Shown here piece by piece: positions 34,263-46,029 of a DNA stretch of 64,000 bases. The translations under genes were made by a program, and so were the position numbers. The first letter of the stretch is position 1; every line of letters starts with the position of its first letter. Origin of the DNA: Myotis daubentonii (lineage: Eukaryota; Chordata; Mammalia; Chiroptera; Vespertilionidae); NCBI RefSeq assembly GCF_963259705.1, contig NC_081842.1, positions 90,882,433 through 90,946,432 of the forward strand. Direction: 5' to 3'. Under the pieces are notes generated by a model. The model had not been told where the DNA came from. It made no database searches and saw nothing but the letters and a program-made list of their open reading frames with translations.

Positions 34263-34685
34263 CAAATTAGGTTTTCTGAGCAAATAATATACACTTGATT
34301 TTTTTTTTGTAAAACATTTATTATAATTTAAATATTTTATTTATTTTTCAAGTTCATCTAAAGATCAATAAACAATAATTGAATTGTTTTCTTATTATTT
34401 TTTTAAATTTACATTTGATTCTTTTCACCTTACTATGAGGTTGATATTTCTTATTTACTTTCATTGTCAGTTTTTTATTTTTTATTTTGCTATTTTCCTT
34501 ATGTAAAACTCATATATTTTAGCTTCCAATTTTAGTAGTAAACCAGTAACTATTAGATGTACAACTGAAATACTATCTTTAGTGTATCCAAAGTTTAGCT
34601 TTATTCTATATTATATCTTTGACTAATTTTCCAGGGAAATAACGAAATTTAGTCAGAAATTAGAGAGTAATATTTGATAATGTTT

Positions 34686-34815
34686 GCCCTGATTAAGTAG
34701 CTCAGTTGGTTAGAGCATCATCACAATATGCTAAAATTTCGGGTTCGATCCAATATACTACAAATTGATTTCTCTTTCTCTCTCTCTTTCTCAACAATCA
34801 ACAAACAAAAGTAAA
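34686..34815 (+). mobile_element. tRNA-derived bat SINE (second type), truncated
   Basis: Head 'tagctcagttggttagagca' at 34699-34718 (A box) and B box 'gggttcgatcc' at 34741-34751 are followed by a shortened body and a CT-rich stretch. The consensus tail after the B box is partly missing. Flanks share only aatgtt, so the TSD is weak. Confidence 0.7.
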
Positions 34816-35850
34816 AGAAAATGTTCTGTGTAAAAGTATAAGAAGATACTCTCCATATAACAACACAAACAGTAGCAGTCTTCCATTAATCTTTGCCAAA
34901 CGCATGAATGACTTCTTTCTCATTTTTTATGTATCTGTTTTCATCTGAGCTCTGTGAAGTGGATTTCAAAGTTCTCCTTTGAAGGTCAAAGAGATACAAA
35001 GCCCCAGAACTATAGCAAGTGAACACACCTCATTTATTCAAATATTCCAGCTGTCATTACTGATATTCCTGTCGCTTGGAGTTGCAAAGGAAATGTTTTC
35101 TTTAACATATTAGAAATAATTCTGCTGGATAATAACTTCAGGCTCTTTCCCTCCTCTCCTAACAATGGGAATTAGGGGAAAAATTAATTCAAGACTAAGA
35201 TTAAGGATGCAGGCTGCTTCAACCTGATTTCAGTCCTGTTAGAAAATACACAACTTATTCCCTCCTTTACATGAAAACTAGATTGTTAGGGAATTTATTC
35301 TGGAAACCAACCTATTGGAAATTTCTCACTGTAGTTCTATGTTTTTTTGTGATGATGGAGATGAGATTGCTGGGCAGAAAAAATAATTTTACATAATGGA
35401 TGATTAACTGAACTGGAAAAACAGCATTTTCTCTTATGATTATTTGTTTTAATGAAGAAATGACAACAGCCAGGGCTAGAAGCTGGGATGCATTAATGCA
35501 ATACATTAAAACAATAACATGTTCATGGCACTTAATGCTGCGTTGGAGGTTCTAATTTAAATTCTAACATGCCATAAGTTATAAAGCTAGTTTTTTAGTA
35601 GCGTGAGTCATTCTTAGGGCTCTTGTTTCAGGCTAATAATGCTACCTCCTAGGTTTTACTGTTCAAATAATGTTTAGTTGGATTTGGGATGTGAACTTAC
35701 TAGGATGTAAATTAGGCAAAGACTGAGGGGATATAGACCTACCTTTTAACGCCAGTTATAAACGTAGCTCAAAGGTTTCCTTAAATTACAGTATCCATAT
35801 GGATCTAATGATTAGATCCAATTCAAAAATCTTGGGTCAGACCTTAATAA
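34816..35850. other. Single-copy DNA, no gene seen
   Basis: Mixed composition without recognisable repeats. 35030-35520 is complex in sequence and could include conserved non-coding DNA, but nothing supports it beyond composition. Confidence 0.45.
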
Positions 35851-36280
35851 CCGCCAGATTTCTGCAATAATTCTAAACTGACCTCTGGCAATAGTCTATT
35901 TTGACCCATTTTTCCTCTAAGGTGCTATCAGAATAATCTTTACCAGACTTTGGTTACCTCCACTGACACCTTGCTACCATCAGAAAAATACCCACTTTCT
36001 TTACCATCCTGTCTGAATTCCTTCATAATCTGGCCGCAATCAGCTTTCCTAGCCCACTAGACACTCCCTCCATTGTATTGCTCTCTAAGAGTATCATGAC
36101 CTTGCAGGCTCCATACCAATACATGGGCTACCAATCCCTCCTCTTCAGCCCTGACAAATATGTGATTATGAATTCACTAGTGTCTAAATGTCATCTCCTC
36201 TATATCAACATTATCAAACTTCCCATAATATACTCTCTCCTAATCTCCAAAAGCCATACCTTTGGGTATCAGATCTGATT
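35850..36280 (+). mobile_element. LINE-2 3' coding remnant
   Basis: L2 words in order: 'agaataatctttaccag' at 35930-35946, 'ttccttcataatctggccgc' at 36018-36037, 'cctagcccactagacactcc' at 36048-36067. The pattern corresponds to the C-terminal L2 coding region, with broken frames. Confidence 0.6.
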
Positions 36281-36289
36281 TGAATCTGT

Positions 36290-38683
36290 GATTCCTTCTT
36301 TTTTTAAATTTTGTTTTATTGCTTAAAGTATTACAAAGAGTATTACATATGTCTCCTTTTTCCCACCCTTGATATTCCCCCGGCCTCCCGTACCCCCCAG
36401 TGTCTTGTGACCATTGGTTATGCTTATATGCATGCATACAAGTCCTTTGGTTGATCTATTACCCAACCCCCCAACACTCCCCGGCCTTCCCCCTGCAGTT
36501 TGACAGTCTGTTCAATGCTGCTCTGCCTCTGTATCTATTTTTGTTCATCAGTTTATAATGATCTTCATTATCCATAAAGAGTGAGATCATGTGGTATTTT
36601 TCTTTCATTGACTGGCTTATTTCACTTAGCATAATGCTCTCCAGTTCTATCCATGCTGTTGCAAATGGTCTTCTTCCTCTTCTTAAAGAATACCTTTCAG
36701 CATTTCATATAATACTGGTTTGGTGGTGATGAACTCCTTTAGCTTTTTCTTATCTGTGAAGCTCTTTATCTGACCTTCAATTCTGAATGATAGCTTTGCT
36801 GGGTAAAGTAATCTTGGTTTTAGGTTCTTGCTATTCATCACTTTGAATATTTCTTGCCACTCCCTCTGCCTGCATAGTTTCTGTTGAGAAATCAGCTGAC
36901 AATCGTATGGGTACTCCCTTCTAGGTAACAAACTGTTTTTCTCTTTCTGCTTTTAAGATTCTCTCTTTGTCTTTTGCTCTTGGCATTTTAATTATGATGT
37001 GTCTTGGTGTGGTTCTCTTTGGATTCCTGTTGTTTGGGGTTCTCTGTGCTTCCTGGACTTGTAAGTCTATTTCTTTGACCAGGTTGGGGAAGTTTTCTGT
37101 CATTATTTCTTCAAATAGGTTTCCAATATCTTGCTTTCTCTCTTCTGGCACCCCCATAATTTGGATTTTGGTATGCTTGAAGTTGTCCCAGAGGCTTCTT
37201 ACACTATCTTCATATCTTTGGGTTCTTTTTTCTTTTTGCTTTTTCAGGTGGGTGTTTTTTGCTTCTTCATATTTTAAATCTTTGACTTTATTCTTGCAAC
37301 TTCTAGTCTTCTGTTGGATCTCTGTATAATATTCTTTATTTCAGTCAGTGTATGCTTAATTTCTAGTTGGTCCTTTTTCATATCCTCGAGGGACTCACTA
37401 GATTTATTGACGGTCTCACTAAATTTATCAGCAATTTCTAGAAAATTCTTGGAAAACCTTAGAAGTGTGGTTTTGAACCCTATATCCAATAGTTTTCTTT
37501 CCTCCATTTCTGTAATTTGTGACCTGTTTCTTTGTCTCTGCATTTTGGCTGCTTCCCAGTGTTGATAGAATGGCTTTCTGTGCTAGGTGTCTGATAGGGC
37601 CCAGTGGCACAGCCTCCCCAATTTCCTGAGGTGGACACTCTTGGTGCACCCCTTTGTGGGCTTTGTCCACAGTCTTGTTGTAGTTAAGCCTTGATTGTTG
37701 TAGGTATCACTAGGAACAATTGACCTCCAGGCCAATTGGCTGTGAGAATCAGCTGTGTCTATGGTGGGAGAACTTCTGTGCTGGAGATACTCTTATGGGG
37801 CAAGACTTGCTTCAGTGAGGCTTTGGTGCTCACTGAGTCTGTCCCATGAGTGTGTCCCTTATGGATCTGAGGAGTTGTAATCTGGATGGTCCCACTCTGA
37901 CCACTGGGTCCACTGGCTCTTGGATCTCTAAGGAGGTGCTAATTTAGCCTCTTCCTGAGGCTACCCAGCAGGAGCTATGGAGAGATCTGCAGATTCCTCT
38001 TCTTTGTTTGTGGTTTGGAGGTGCCTAGATGAGGCCCAGCTGTGAAGCAATGCCAGCTGCTGTGGGGCCTGGATCCTTCTTTTGGATGTTCTGGTTCTCT
38101 CTGACCCAGCTGCAGTTTGTTAGGTAATTTTAGATTGCAAAGGGCCAGGCCATTCATATGCAAAAGCCTCTGCACACAGCTTGGGTGGGGCGGGGTCTCA
38201 GGGAATCAATAAGGCAGAGCAAACAGCTATGGCTGATCCTCAGCCATGCCTTAAGAGGCCCCGGGTCTCAGTGTCCCGTGGTAATAGCTGTAAGCACCTC
38301 TGAGAGTAAGCCTCCCTCAAGTTCCACGCGATGCCAAATAGTCCAGTTTCTCCCCATATGAGTCTGGGTCCCCAGAGCCTCTCCTGGGACTGGAGTTCAG
38401 AGCAGTCGGGAGCTTGTGTCTCCCTTCCGATTGAAAAAGACAACCAAGTCCTCGGTTGCTAGCCCTTTCTGCATGCGCCTCTGTACCTCTGCACTTTACT
38501 TCCGCACCTCCTCTGAGTCTCAGTGTGCTTTTCTTTTTCCCTCTAGTTGTAGAATTTCCACTCAGCCAGCCTTCCTGTGGTTCTGGATGATGCCTGTTTT
38601 GTCTTTTAGTTGTATTTTTGAATGGTTGTGCGAGGCAGCAATTTCAGGTGTTTACCTATGCTGCCATCTTAGTTTCTCCTCCC
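36290..38683 (-). mobile_element. HAL1-like (half-L1) element with full 5' end
   Basis: On the minus strand: 5' UTR (38683 down to about 37545), ORF1 (37543-36683), then directly the last codons of ORF2 and the 3' UTR (36675-36290). ORF2's endonuclease and RT are missing, which is the mark of half-L1 elements. The 5' end starts with a GGAGGAGAAACTAAGATGGC-like sequence (inverse at 38662-38681), as in full-length L1, with a YY1-type AAGATGGC site. It therefore did not undergo the usual 5' truncation. Confidence 0.75.
36683..37543 (-). pseudogene. L1/HAL1 ORF1 pseudogene
   Basis: ORF1 encodes the L1 nucleic-acid chaperone (coiled coil, RRM, C-terminal domain). The N-terminal coiled-coil part is open at 37543-37274, and the RRM starts around 37157 with an MGVPE word, NLFEEIM and RHIIIKMPRAKDKERIL. 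The C-terminal part at 36931-36683 includes EWQEIFKVMNSKNL and the ending EMLKGIL. The frame changes near 37274 and again near 36930, so at least two frameshifts inactivate it. Confidence 0.8.
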
Positions 38684-38685
38684 TT

Positions 38686-38835
38686 TTTTTATTGTCTAAA
38701 GTCTTACGTACGTTTCTTTTTCTCCCAATTGACCCCTCCCCCAAGCCATTCCCATCCCCGGCAAGACCCCACCACCCCAGTGTCTGTGTCCATTGGTTAT
38801 GCCAATATGCATATATACAAATCCTTTGGTTGCTC
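38686..38835 (-). mobile_element. L1/HAL1 3' UTR tail, antisense
   Basis: T-rich side at 38684-38690, 'gtctaaagtcttacgtacgt' at 38694-38713, C-rich middle and 'gtgtctgtgtccattggtta' at 38780-38799 match the 3' UTR seen at 25545 and 56553. It abuts the 5' end of the HAL1-like element. Confidence 0.7.
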
Positions 38836-39125
38836 AAGCAAGGATCATGATTTGCTTTTTCATTCAACAAACATTTGAGAAACTGACTGGTAAGGTATTA
38901 TATTTAGTAATGCAAATACAAAAATTTTGAGATTTGAATTGTAGCAGTGGGAGAATGGAGGAAAAAACAAAAACAGATGACTACAATACCTAGTGATAAG
39001 TTCCATAGTGATGAAATGCACAGTGTACCACAGGAGCACATAGTGGAGGTAAATAACCTCCAAGTGGCATGATGGGCACTGAGGAACAGTCCTCTCAGAA
39101 CAGTTAACACATGGCTCAGCACTTA

Positions 39126-39339
39126 CAGGGATGGGCAAACTTTTTGACTCGAGGGCCACAATGGGTTCTTAAACTGGACTGGAGGGCCGGAACAAAAGCA
39201 TGGATGGAGTGTTTGTGTGAACTAATATAAATTCAAAGTAAACATCGTTACATAAAAGGGTACGGTCTTTTTATTTCTTAGTTTTATTCATTTCAAACGG
39301 GCCGGATCTGGCCCGCGGGCCGTAGTTTGCCCATGGCTG
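39126..39339. mobile_element. hAT MITE, 214 bp
   Basis: Left end CAGGGATGGGCAAACTTTTT (39126-39145), right end the inverse of CAGCCATGGGCAAACTACGG (39320-39339). These are hAT-type TIRs with inner GGGCC-rich blocks. Possible 8-bp TSD agcactta/agtaggta, 5 of 8 matching. No transposase. Confidence 0.75.
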
Positions 39340-41371
39340 AGTAGGTACTCATTAAACATGCTTTACATTAACTAATGAAAATTTAATAGACAAAAGCTAA
39401 TGTAGATGCTGCATTTCTAGTTTGTGTCATATTTCTTGCTTTCTCAAACTCTTGAACCATAAAGCAATTTGGAGGCCAGGCAGTTTCCTTTTCAATATTT
39501 TAACTTTCTTTTCATGTCACCTTACAGTTGTTATGGTCGTTGGACATTAGACATTTTATACCAGCATTCAGAGGTAGCCCTGTTAGGACACTTTACCTCC
39601 CTTCAAACAATTCATTACTTATAGGGGTGTGCCTTAGTTAAAATTGGCAGGGGTCGGGGGGCGGGATTGTCTGATACCCTAGCCTCTGCCGTGAATCTTC
39701 ATCCCTCTGGATGACAGCCTTTCTCTCCATTTTTCTTCATATCAAAACCTGCTCTTAAAATATAGCAGGATAAAATTTGTTCACTCTAAATTACCAATAC
39801 AATGCTATCAAAACTATTTACCTATTAATAAGGAACTACATTAATAGGAAAATTATAGACCAATTTGTCAATTTCTAGAAAGTGTAGAGAGAACAACATG
39901 TTAATTGACACCATAAAGAAACTGAGACAAATTTAGGCTGTGGAGAATTGTGCAAGTTACCTGAATTTGATATCTCAGTGACATGAGGTTAAAAAAAAAA
40001 AAAAAGATTCACAAAGTCAGTACATTTTTCTGTATATATTTAAGGTTGGTCCTGAAATTAATGAATGGTGTAACATATTAGTACAAACGCATAGGTCCTG
40101 TGTGCAAACATTTAGGTAGTGAGATAGATAACATTCTTTTCAAAAATTTATGATGATTGCAAAATATATTAACATATCTCTACTTTTGAATGCTTCAAAG
40201 ACACCCAACTATTGTCTCACATGATATTATAAGAGATTTGAAAGTGAAAAACTAAGAGAAACTGATATATGCATTCTTTGAAATGCCATAACTTTTTAAA
40301 TCCTACTATTAATATGATTTGAAATAAATTTGCAATAATTTTTGTTATTTTCCCTTTATAAGGAATTTTCTCTGTAATTTCTACTGTTAGAATCATAAAT
40401 ACTGTTGCTTTATAGAGTGTTCTACTCCTCCTTTCTCTCCTTTTTAAAAATATTTTCTAAATTTATATTGGGAAAAATACCCTGGAGATTACCACAGTAA
40501 AAAAAAGTCGTAACAGCTATCTTTCATGTGCTTTATATATGTATGTCTATACATTGCTAATATTATATTTTGAGATTAAAAAATATTGCCCTTTGAAAGA
40601 AGGAAAAAAAAAAAACTTCAGGAAGAAATAATAAATATAGAATACTTAACACATTTAAAGCAAAACTGAAGAAACATCCAGTTACATTTCCAAATATTTT
40701 CTATTAAAAATAACCTTCATGAGGATAGGTAAAAAATGTTTGCAGTAAAAACAAAATCTGGAATATAATCTCTGTGGTAAGTGTACTAGTAGCACAAATA
40801 TATTTGATGCATAGTAAATTTAAAACATTGACATTATGTGAGTTATTTAAATTATAACTTACACATAGTTCCACTAAGACATGTAAAATCAGTGTGTAGA
40901 AAAATGTCTCTTCTCATAAACATCATAAATTTAGCCAAATAACAAATATTCAAGGTTTAAAATATATTTTGAATGTTTCCATGACTAGCTATATCTATTT
41001 TGTGGATATAGTTATTTAGTAAAAAAAAAAAAAAAGTAAATAAAGAAGTAAGGTATTATAATTTTGGAATAAGTCCAGAATTCGAGCAAACATCTTTATC
41101 ATAATATAATACTTTGTCAATGTACTTTAAAATTTATACATTTTAGATAGATGTTTAAATTACAGGGATTCTTTCAAATTGAAATCTTAAGAATATTCTC
41201 TCTTGTTTAATTTGAGTGTTCATGAGACATGTCTGATACCTACATATTCAATTAATAAATAATAATGATACTTCTAAATCAACATTTATTAAACATTCTT
41301 TAACTGTCAAAACTTCCTAAGGAAGTTTATTGCTTCAAATGGTCATTTTTATTTTTTGGTTACAGGAATTA
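39340..41371. other. AT-rich single-copy DNA
   Basis: Two kilobases without a recognised repeat or gene. A-homopolymers lie at 39991-40005, 40603-40614 and 41021-41034. Confidence 0.5.
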
Positions 41372-42711
41372 TCTACACTAATAAAAGAGAAAAATGGTAA
41401 TTGGCGTACCATGCTACCCTTTTCATTGGCTAATCAGGGCTATATGTAAATTAACTGCCAACTAAGATGGCAGTTAACTGCCAACAAAGATGGCGGCTAA
41501 TTTGCATATGTAGGCACAATGCAGGGAGGCGAAAGGGAAAGCAGGAAGAAGCCCCCTGCCACTGACAGTGATCGGAAACCCAGGGGGGAGCCATGATCAG
41601 AGAATCAGGCGCCTTTGCTGCCCTGGCCAGTGATAGCAGGAAGTAGGGGTGGAGCCAGCGATGGGAGCTGGACACGGTCGAAGCTGGCAGTCCTGGGAGC
41701 TAGGGGTCCCTTGCCTAGGCCTAAAGCGGAGCCCACGATCGCGAGGCCGCTGCAGGTGCGGGTCCCGGCTGCCCGGGCTGGACGCCTAGGCCAGAGGCGT
41801 TAGGCCTGGGCAGGGGCGGAGCCTGCAACCGTGGGGAGCTAGGGGTCCCCTGCCCAGGCCTGACACCTCTGCTGGAGGCCTCAGGCCTGGTCAAGGGACC
41901 GATCCGGTGATTGGTGATCGGAGGGTGATGAGGGTCAACTCCTCTGGCTGAGGCATCAGGCCTGGGCGGGGGGCTGGGGGTCCCCTGTTCAGGCCTGATG
42001 CCTGGGCCAGCGGCATCAGGCCTGGGTGGGGGGCGGAGCTGGAGATTGGGGGGATATGATGGTCCCCTTGCCCAGGCCTGAAGCCTGGGTCAGAGGTGTC
42101 AGGCTTGGGTGGGGGGTGGAGCAAGCGATCAGAGGGAGATGGGGGTCCCCTGCCCAGGCATGATTCCTGGGCCAGAGGCCCCAGGCCTGGGCGGGGGTCA
42201 GAGCCAGTGATCGCAGGGAGATGGGGTTCTCCTGTCCAAGCCTGACACCTCTGGTGGAGGCTTCAGGCCTGGGAAAGGACCGATCAGGCGATCGGAGGGT
42301 GATGGGGGTCTACACCTCTGGCCGAGGCATCAGGCCTGGGCAAGGGGCCGATCTGGCGATCATAGGATTATGGGGGTCTATGCCTCTGGCCGAGGCATCA
42401 GGCCTGGGCAAGGGGCAGAGCCAGCAATCAGAGGGGTCTGGGGGTCCCCTGCCCAGGCCTGATGCCTGGGTTAGAGGCATCAGGCCTGTGCTGGGGGCAG
42501 AACCAGTTATGGGGGGAAATGAGGGTCCCCTGCCCTTGCCTGACGCCTCTGTCAGAGGCTTCAGGCCTGGGCAAGGGGCCGATCCTGCGATTGGAGGGTG
42601 ATGGGGGTCAACGTCTGAGGGCTCCCAGTATGTGAGAGGGGGCAGGCTGGGCTGAGGGACACTCCCCCCCCAACACACCCAGTGCACGAATTTCGTGCAC
42701 CGGGCCCCTAG
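41372..42711 (+). mobile_element. HeliBat-type Helitron, 1340 bp
   Basis: The longest Helitron here. Starts TCTACACTAATAAAAGAG, ends with a perfect hairpin (GTGCACGAA, T, TTCGTGCAC at 42682-42700) then CGGGCCCCTAG. Flanks A and T. The 5' part repeats a word of TTAACTGCCAAC-AAGATGGC. About 41780-42610 is a GC-rich minisatellite of some ten imperfect units of roughly 80 bp built on CAGGCCTGATGCCTGGGCCAG-like words. No Rep/helicase, so nonautonomous. The long open frames across it follow the repeat. Confidence 0.93.
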
Positions 42712-43352
42712 TACTATATAGAAATCTTACTTAAAAGATTATACATTCCCTTGTTCAAACAAAATTAGTATAAAACACATGGTGTGGGGCTTTGTTTAGA
42801 CTTCATACTGTTGGGCTAGCAGCTTTGTTCTGCCCTGTTTTTACCCAGAGGTTTGTGACAAATACATTTCCCTCTATATACTGTTTTTTGGGGGGGATGC
42901 AGCCTTGAGCAGTAGGAAGATCATTTACTTGGGCCCTTGAGTAAGTTATTATCACTTTCGGAAATTCAATTCTTCTGAAAATATAAGTTTACCATCACTT
43001 TCTTCCTATGGTTCTTATAAAAATTAAATGCAAATGGAATTAAAGACTAAGAACATGTAAAACAGGTTATTATTTGAATTAAATTAAGTAATCATTTGAG
43101 TAATATTAAAGAATGATTTAAGCTATATGATTTAATTCAACATGAGAATTATCTTTGCATTTCCTTAATTCAGAAGATATGTAAATTTTGTGTACATGTA
43201 TACATGTTTCATTAAAGAAAGAATATACATGATTGCAGTAATAGTCAGGTAACCTGGCACTGAAATAGTATCAAAATTGGAGAGTTTAAGGTTAATGCAA
43301 GGTCTTCATGATATTTGTTGGCATTCTGCCTATTAAAAATTTATTTATATAA
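42712..43352. other. AT-rich single-copy DNA
   Basis: Nothing recognised. Only 641 bp separates two large Helitrons. Confidence 0.5.
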
Positions 43353-44051
43353 TCCTATCTAATAAAAGAGAAACATGGTAATTGGCATACGACCGCTACC
43401 CTCTCCATTGGCTAGTCAGGGCGATATGCAAATTAACTGCCAGCTAAGATGACGGCCGGCAGCCAGGCAGCTTGAAACTAACATGAGGCTTGCTTGCTTC
43501 AGTGATGGAGGACTCCAACGTTCCCCTCCTGCCGCTGCAGGCTTCTGAGCTGCAAGCAACTATGTAACAAACATAGAAGCTAAACAAAACTCCAGAAACC
43601 TGCCGGGCTTCAGCCAGCAGGATTGCAACATTGTAAGCAAAGGCCAGAAACTTACTTTCAGCAGTGGAGGCTTAAGAGCTGGAGCCAAGCCTCAAAGCTA
43701 AAGCTGGCCCCGAATAAAAAAGAAAAAAAAAGAAAAAAAGGAGCGGTTGGGAGCTTCAGTCACCCCCAGCCTGAAAACAGCCCTCAGCTCCTCACCCAGA
43801 CTAGCCAGGCACCCCAGTGGGAACCCCCACACTGAAGGGTGTGTGACCAGCTGCAAACAGCCATCATCCCCTCACCCAGGCTGGCCAAGCACCCCAGTGG
43901 GGACCCCCACCCTGAAGGATGTGTGACTAGCTGCAGACAGCCATCATCCCCTCACCCAGGCTTGCCAGGCACCCCAGTGGGGACCCCCATCTTGATCCAG
44001 GACACCCTTCAGGGCAAACCAGCCGGCCCCCACCCATGCACCAGGCCTCTA
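43353..44051 (+). mobile_element. HeliBat-type Helitron, upstream half of a tandem pair
   Basis: Starts TCCTATCTAATAAAAGAG with A before it. The end is marked by CACCAGGCCTCTA at 44039-44051, a 3' end whose hairpin is lost. Between lies an imperfect direct repeat of about 88 bp, three times, at 43789-43996 (CTCACCCAG...CACCCCAGTGGGGACCCCCA in pieces). A purine-rich AAAAG run is at 43715-43741. No transposase. Confidence 0.8.
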
Positions 44052-44486
44052 CCCTATATAGTAAAAGGGTAATATGCCTCCCAGCACCAGGATCAGCAGA
44101 GCCGTGAGGCCTCCTGGCACCGGGATCAGCGTGACAGGGGGCAGCATCCCAACCCCCTGATCCACCCTGTGTGTGACAGGGGATGGTGCCCCAACCCCCC
44201 AATTGGCCCTACCCCTGAGCGTGACTGAGGGTGGAATCACAACCTCCTGATCCGCCCTGCTCTGTGCATGACAGGGGGCAACGCCCCAACTCCCCAATCG
44301 GCCCTGCTCTGAGCCCGACCAGGGGCTGCACCTAGGGATTGGGCCTGCCCTCTGCCATCCGGGAGCAGGCCTAAGCCAGCAGGGCGTTATCTCCCAAGGG
44401 GTCATAGACTGCGAGAGGGCACAGGCCTGGTTGAGGGACCCCCCCTCCCCCCCGAGTGCACAAATATTTGTGCACCGGGCCTCTAG
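44052..44486 (+). mobile_element. HeliBat-type Helitron, downstream half of a tandem pair
   Basis: A second 5' end, CCCTATATAGTAAAAGGG followed by TAATATGCC, begins right after the upstream 3' end. It closes with a good hairpin (GTGCACAAATATTTGTGCAC, 44456-44475) and CGGGCCTCTAG ending at 44486, with host T after. Imperfect 60-bp units (GTGACAGGGG...CCCCAACCCCC) fill 44120-44310. Confidence 0.85.
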
Positions 44487-45150
44487 TGAAATATAATAGT
44501 CATTTAACCATTTCCTATTAAATGAACTAATACATGCATGTTGTTCACTAGCATTTTTCTAGGTTCACATCAAAATTAGTACCATACATTGCAAGGACTT
44601 TGGGTATATTTTATTTATACCCTAACAACAACCTTATTGGACAACAACATTGTATGCCCTTAAATTTCTTACTTTAATGTAAAATAGATTCTACATGATA
44701 TAACGAATTATTTCATTATTACACTAGTGTAACAAGAAAAGGCAATGCGAAATTTGTGAAAAGGAAACTCTTAATTCAAAGATTTTTCTTTCTTCTAGTT
44801 GTAAGATTTGGAACATACAAAATGTTAACACATTAGAGAAAATATTTGTTTAAAAATGTTTCATACTATACAACAATCTTAGAAATATTACAAAAAATGG
44901 TCATAAAAACTACTTCCATGATGGTTACTGTGACTAGCCCTTGGAATGTTTCCACTTAATTCTGTAATAGCAAAGCTTTAGCCATTTATAAAATAGTTTA
45001 TCATGTATAAAAGTAAAAGGCGTATAAGGAAATAGAAGACAAAAAGGGTATCTAGGCTCTCTTCCCAAATATATCTCTTGCTACTGAGTTCTGGGAAATA
45101 TTTGTGCATCTGGTAGGACATGATTCCTAACATTTTAATGAGACTATGTT
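44487..45150. other. AT-rich single-copy DNA
   Basis: Nothing recognised. A-homopolymer at 45155-45171 follows. Confidence 0.5.
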
Positions 45151-45179
45151 TACAAAAAAAAAAAAAAAAAAGATTATTA

Positions 45180-45278
45180 GAATTAGTGAAGTTAACATAT
45201 TTTAATGTATAAATTTGTTAAATCTCTATATTGCACACTTGAAACTAATATAACTAATATAAGATTGTATACCAATTA
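45180..45278 (+). mobile_element. L1 3' tail remnant
   Basis: 'cacttgaaactaatataact' at 45236-45255 is typical of an old L1 3' end. A HeliBat inserted at its edge. Short and weak. Confidence 0.4.
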
Positions 45279-45785
45279 TCTATACTAATAAAAGGGTAAT
45301 ATGCTAATTAGACTGGAAGACCTTCTGACATCCTTCCAGACAAAACCATGGTGGTGAGTGAGGCCGAGGCAGAGGAAGTTAGGGGCAATCAGGGTGGCAG
45401 GGGAGGGTAGTTGGGGGTGAGCAGGCCAGCAGCAGGGGCCGTTGGGGGTGAGAAGGCTGGCGGGAGGGGGCAGTTGGGGGTGAGCAGGCCAGCAGAGGGT
45501 GGCAGTTGGGGGCTATTGGGGATAATCAGTCTGGAATGGGGGGAAGTTGGGGGTGATCAGGCTGGCAGGCAGAGTGGTTTGGGGTGATCAGGCAGGCAGG
45601 CAGGTGAGCAGTTAGGAGCCAGGGGTCCTGGATTTTGAGAGGGATGTCCAACTGCCGGTTTAGGCCTGATTACACAGGGCAGTCAGACACCCCCTGAGGG
45701 GTCCCAGATTGGAGAGGTTGCAGGTTGGGCTGAGGGACACCCTCCCCCGCCCCCCATGCATGAATTTCATGCTCTGGGCCACTAG
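45279..45785 (+). mobile_element. HeliBat-type Helitron, 507 bp
   Basis: Starts TCTATACTAATAAAAGGG and continues TAATATGCTAATTAGACT, the same subfamily as at 22485. Ends GCATGAATTTCATGCTCTGG then GCCACTAG. Flanks A and T. The interior has repeats of GCAGTTGGGGGTGAGCAGGC type at about 45400-45560. Confidence 0.92.
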
Positions 45786-46029
45786 TACTTAAATAAAAAA
45801 AGTAAAAATGAAGACATATAGCAATAGAATCTTAGAACAAGCTACAAAGAAAGAAACCTTAAGAAGCATTCACTAAAGCTTAATTTTATCAACTAGTATT
45901 TATTTAAGCTCTTATTATGTGACTAGTATCACACTAAATATTTATCATGGATTAAATAATCTGATCTTTAAAATAATCCTATGTCAAGAAACATGAGCCA
46001 CAAATTATCAGAATAAAATGTTAAATGTA

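Noticed and set aside
34699..34751. tRNA-like sequence
   Set aside because: Truncated tRNA-derived SINE. The anticodon arm is deleted or unusable.
42221..42687. Frames of 125-126 codons on both strands
   Set aside because: They follow the minisatellite in the HeliBat and repeat with it. Not coding.
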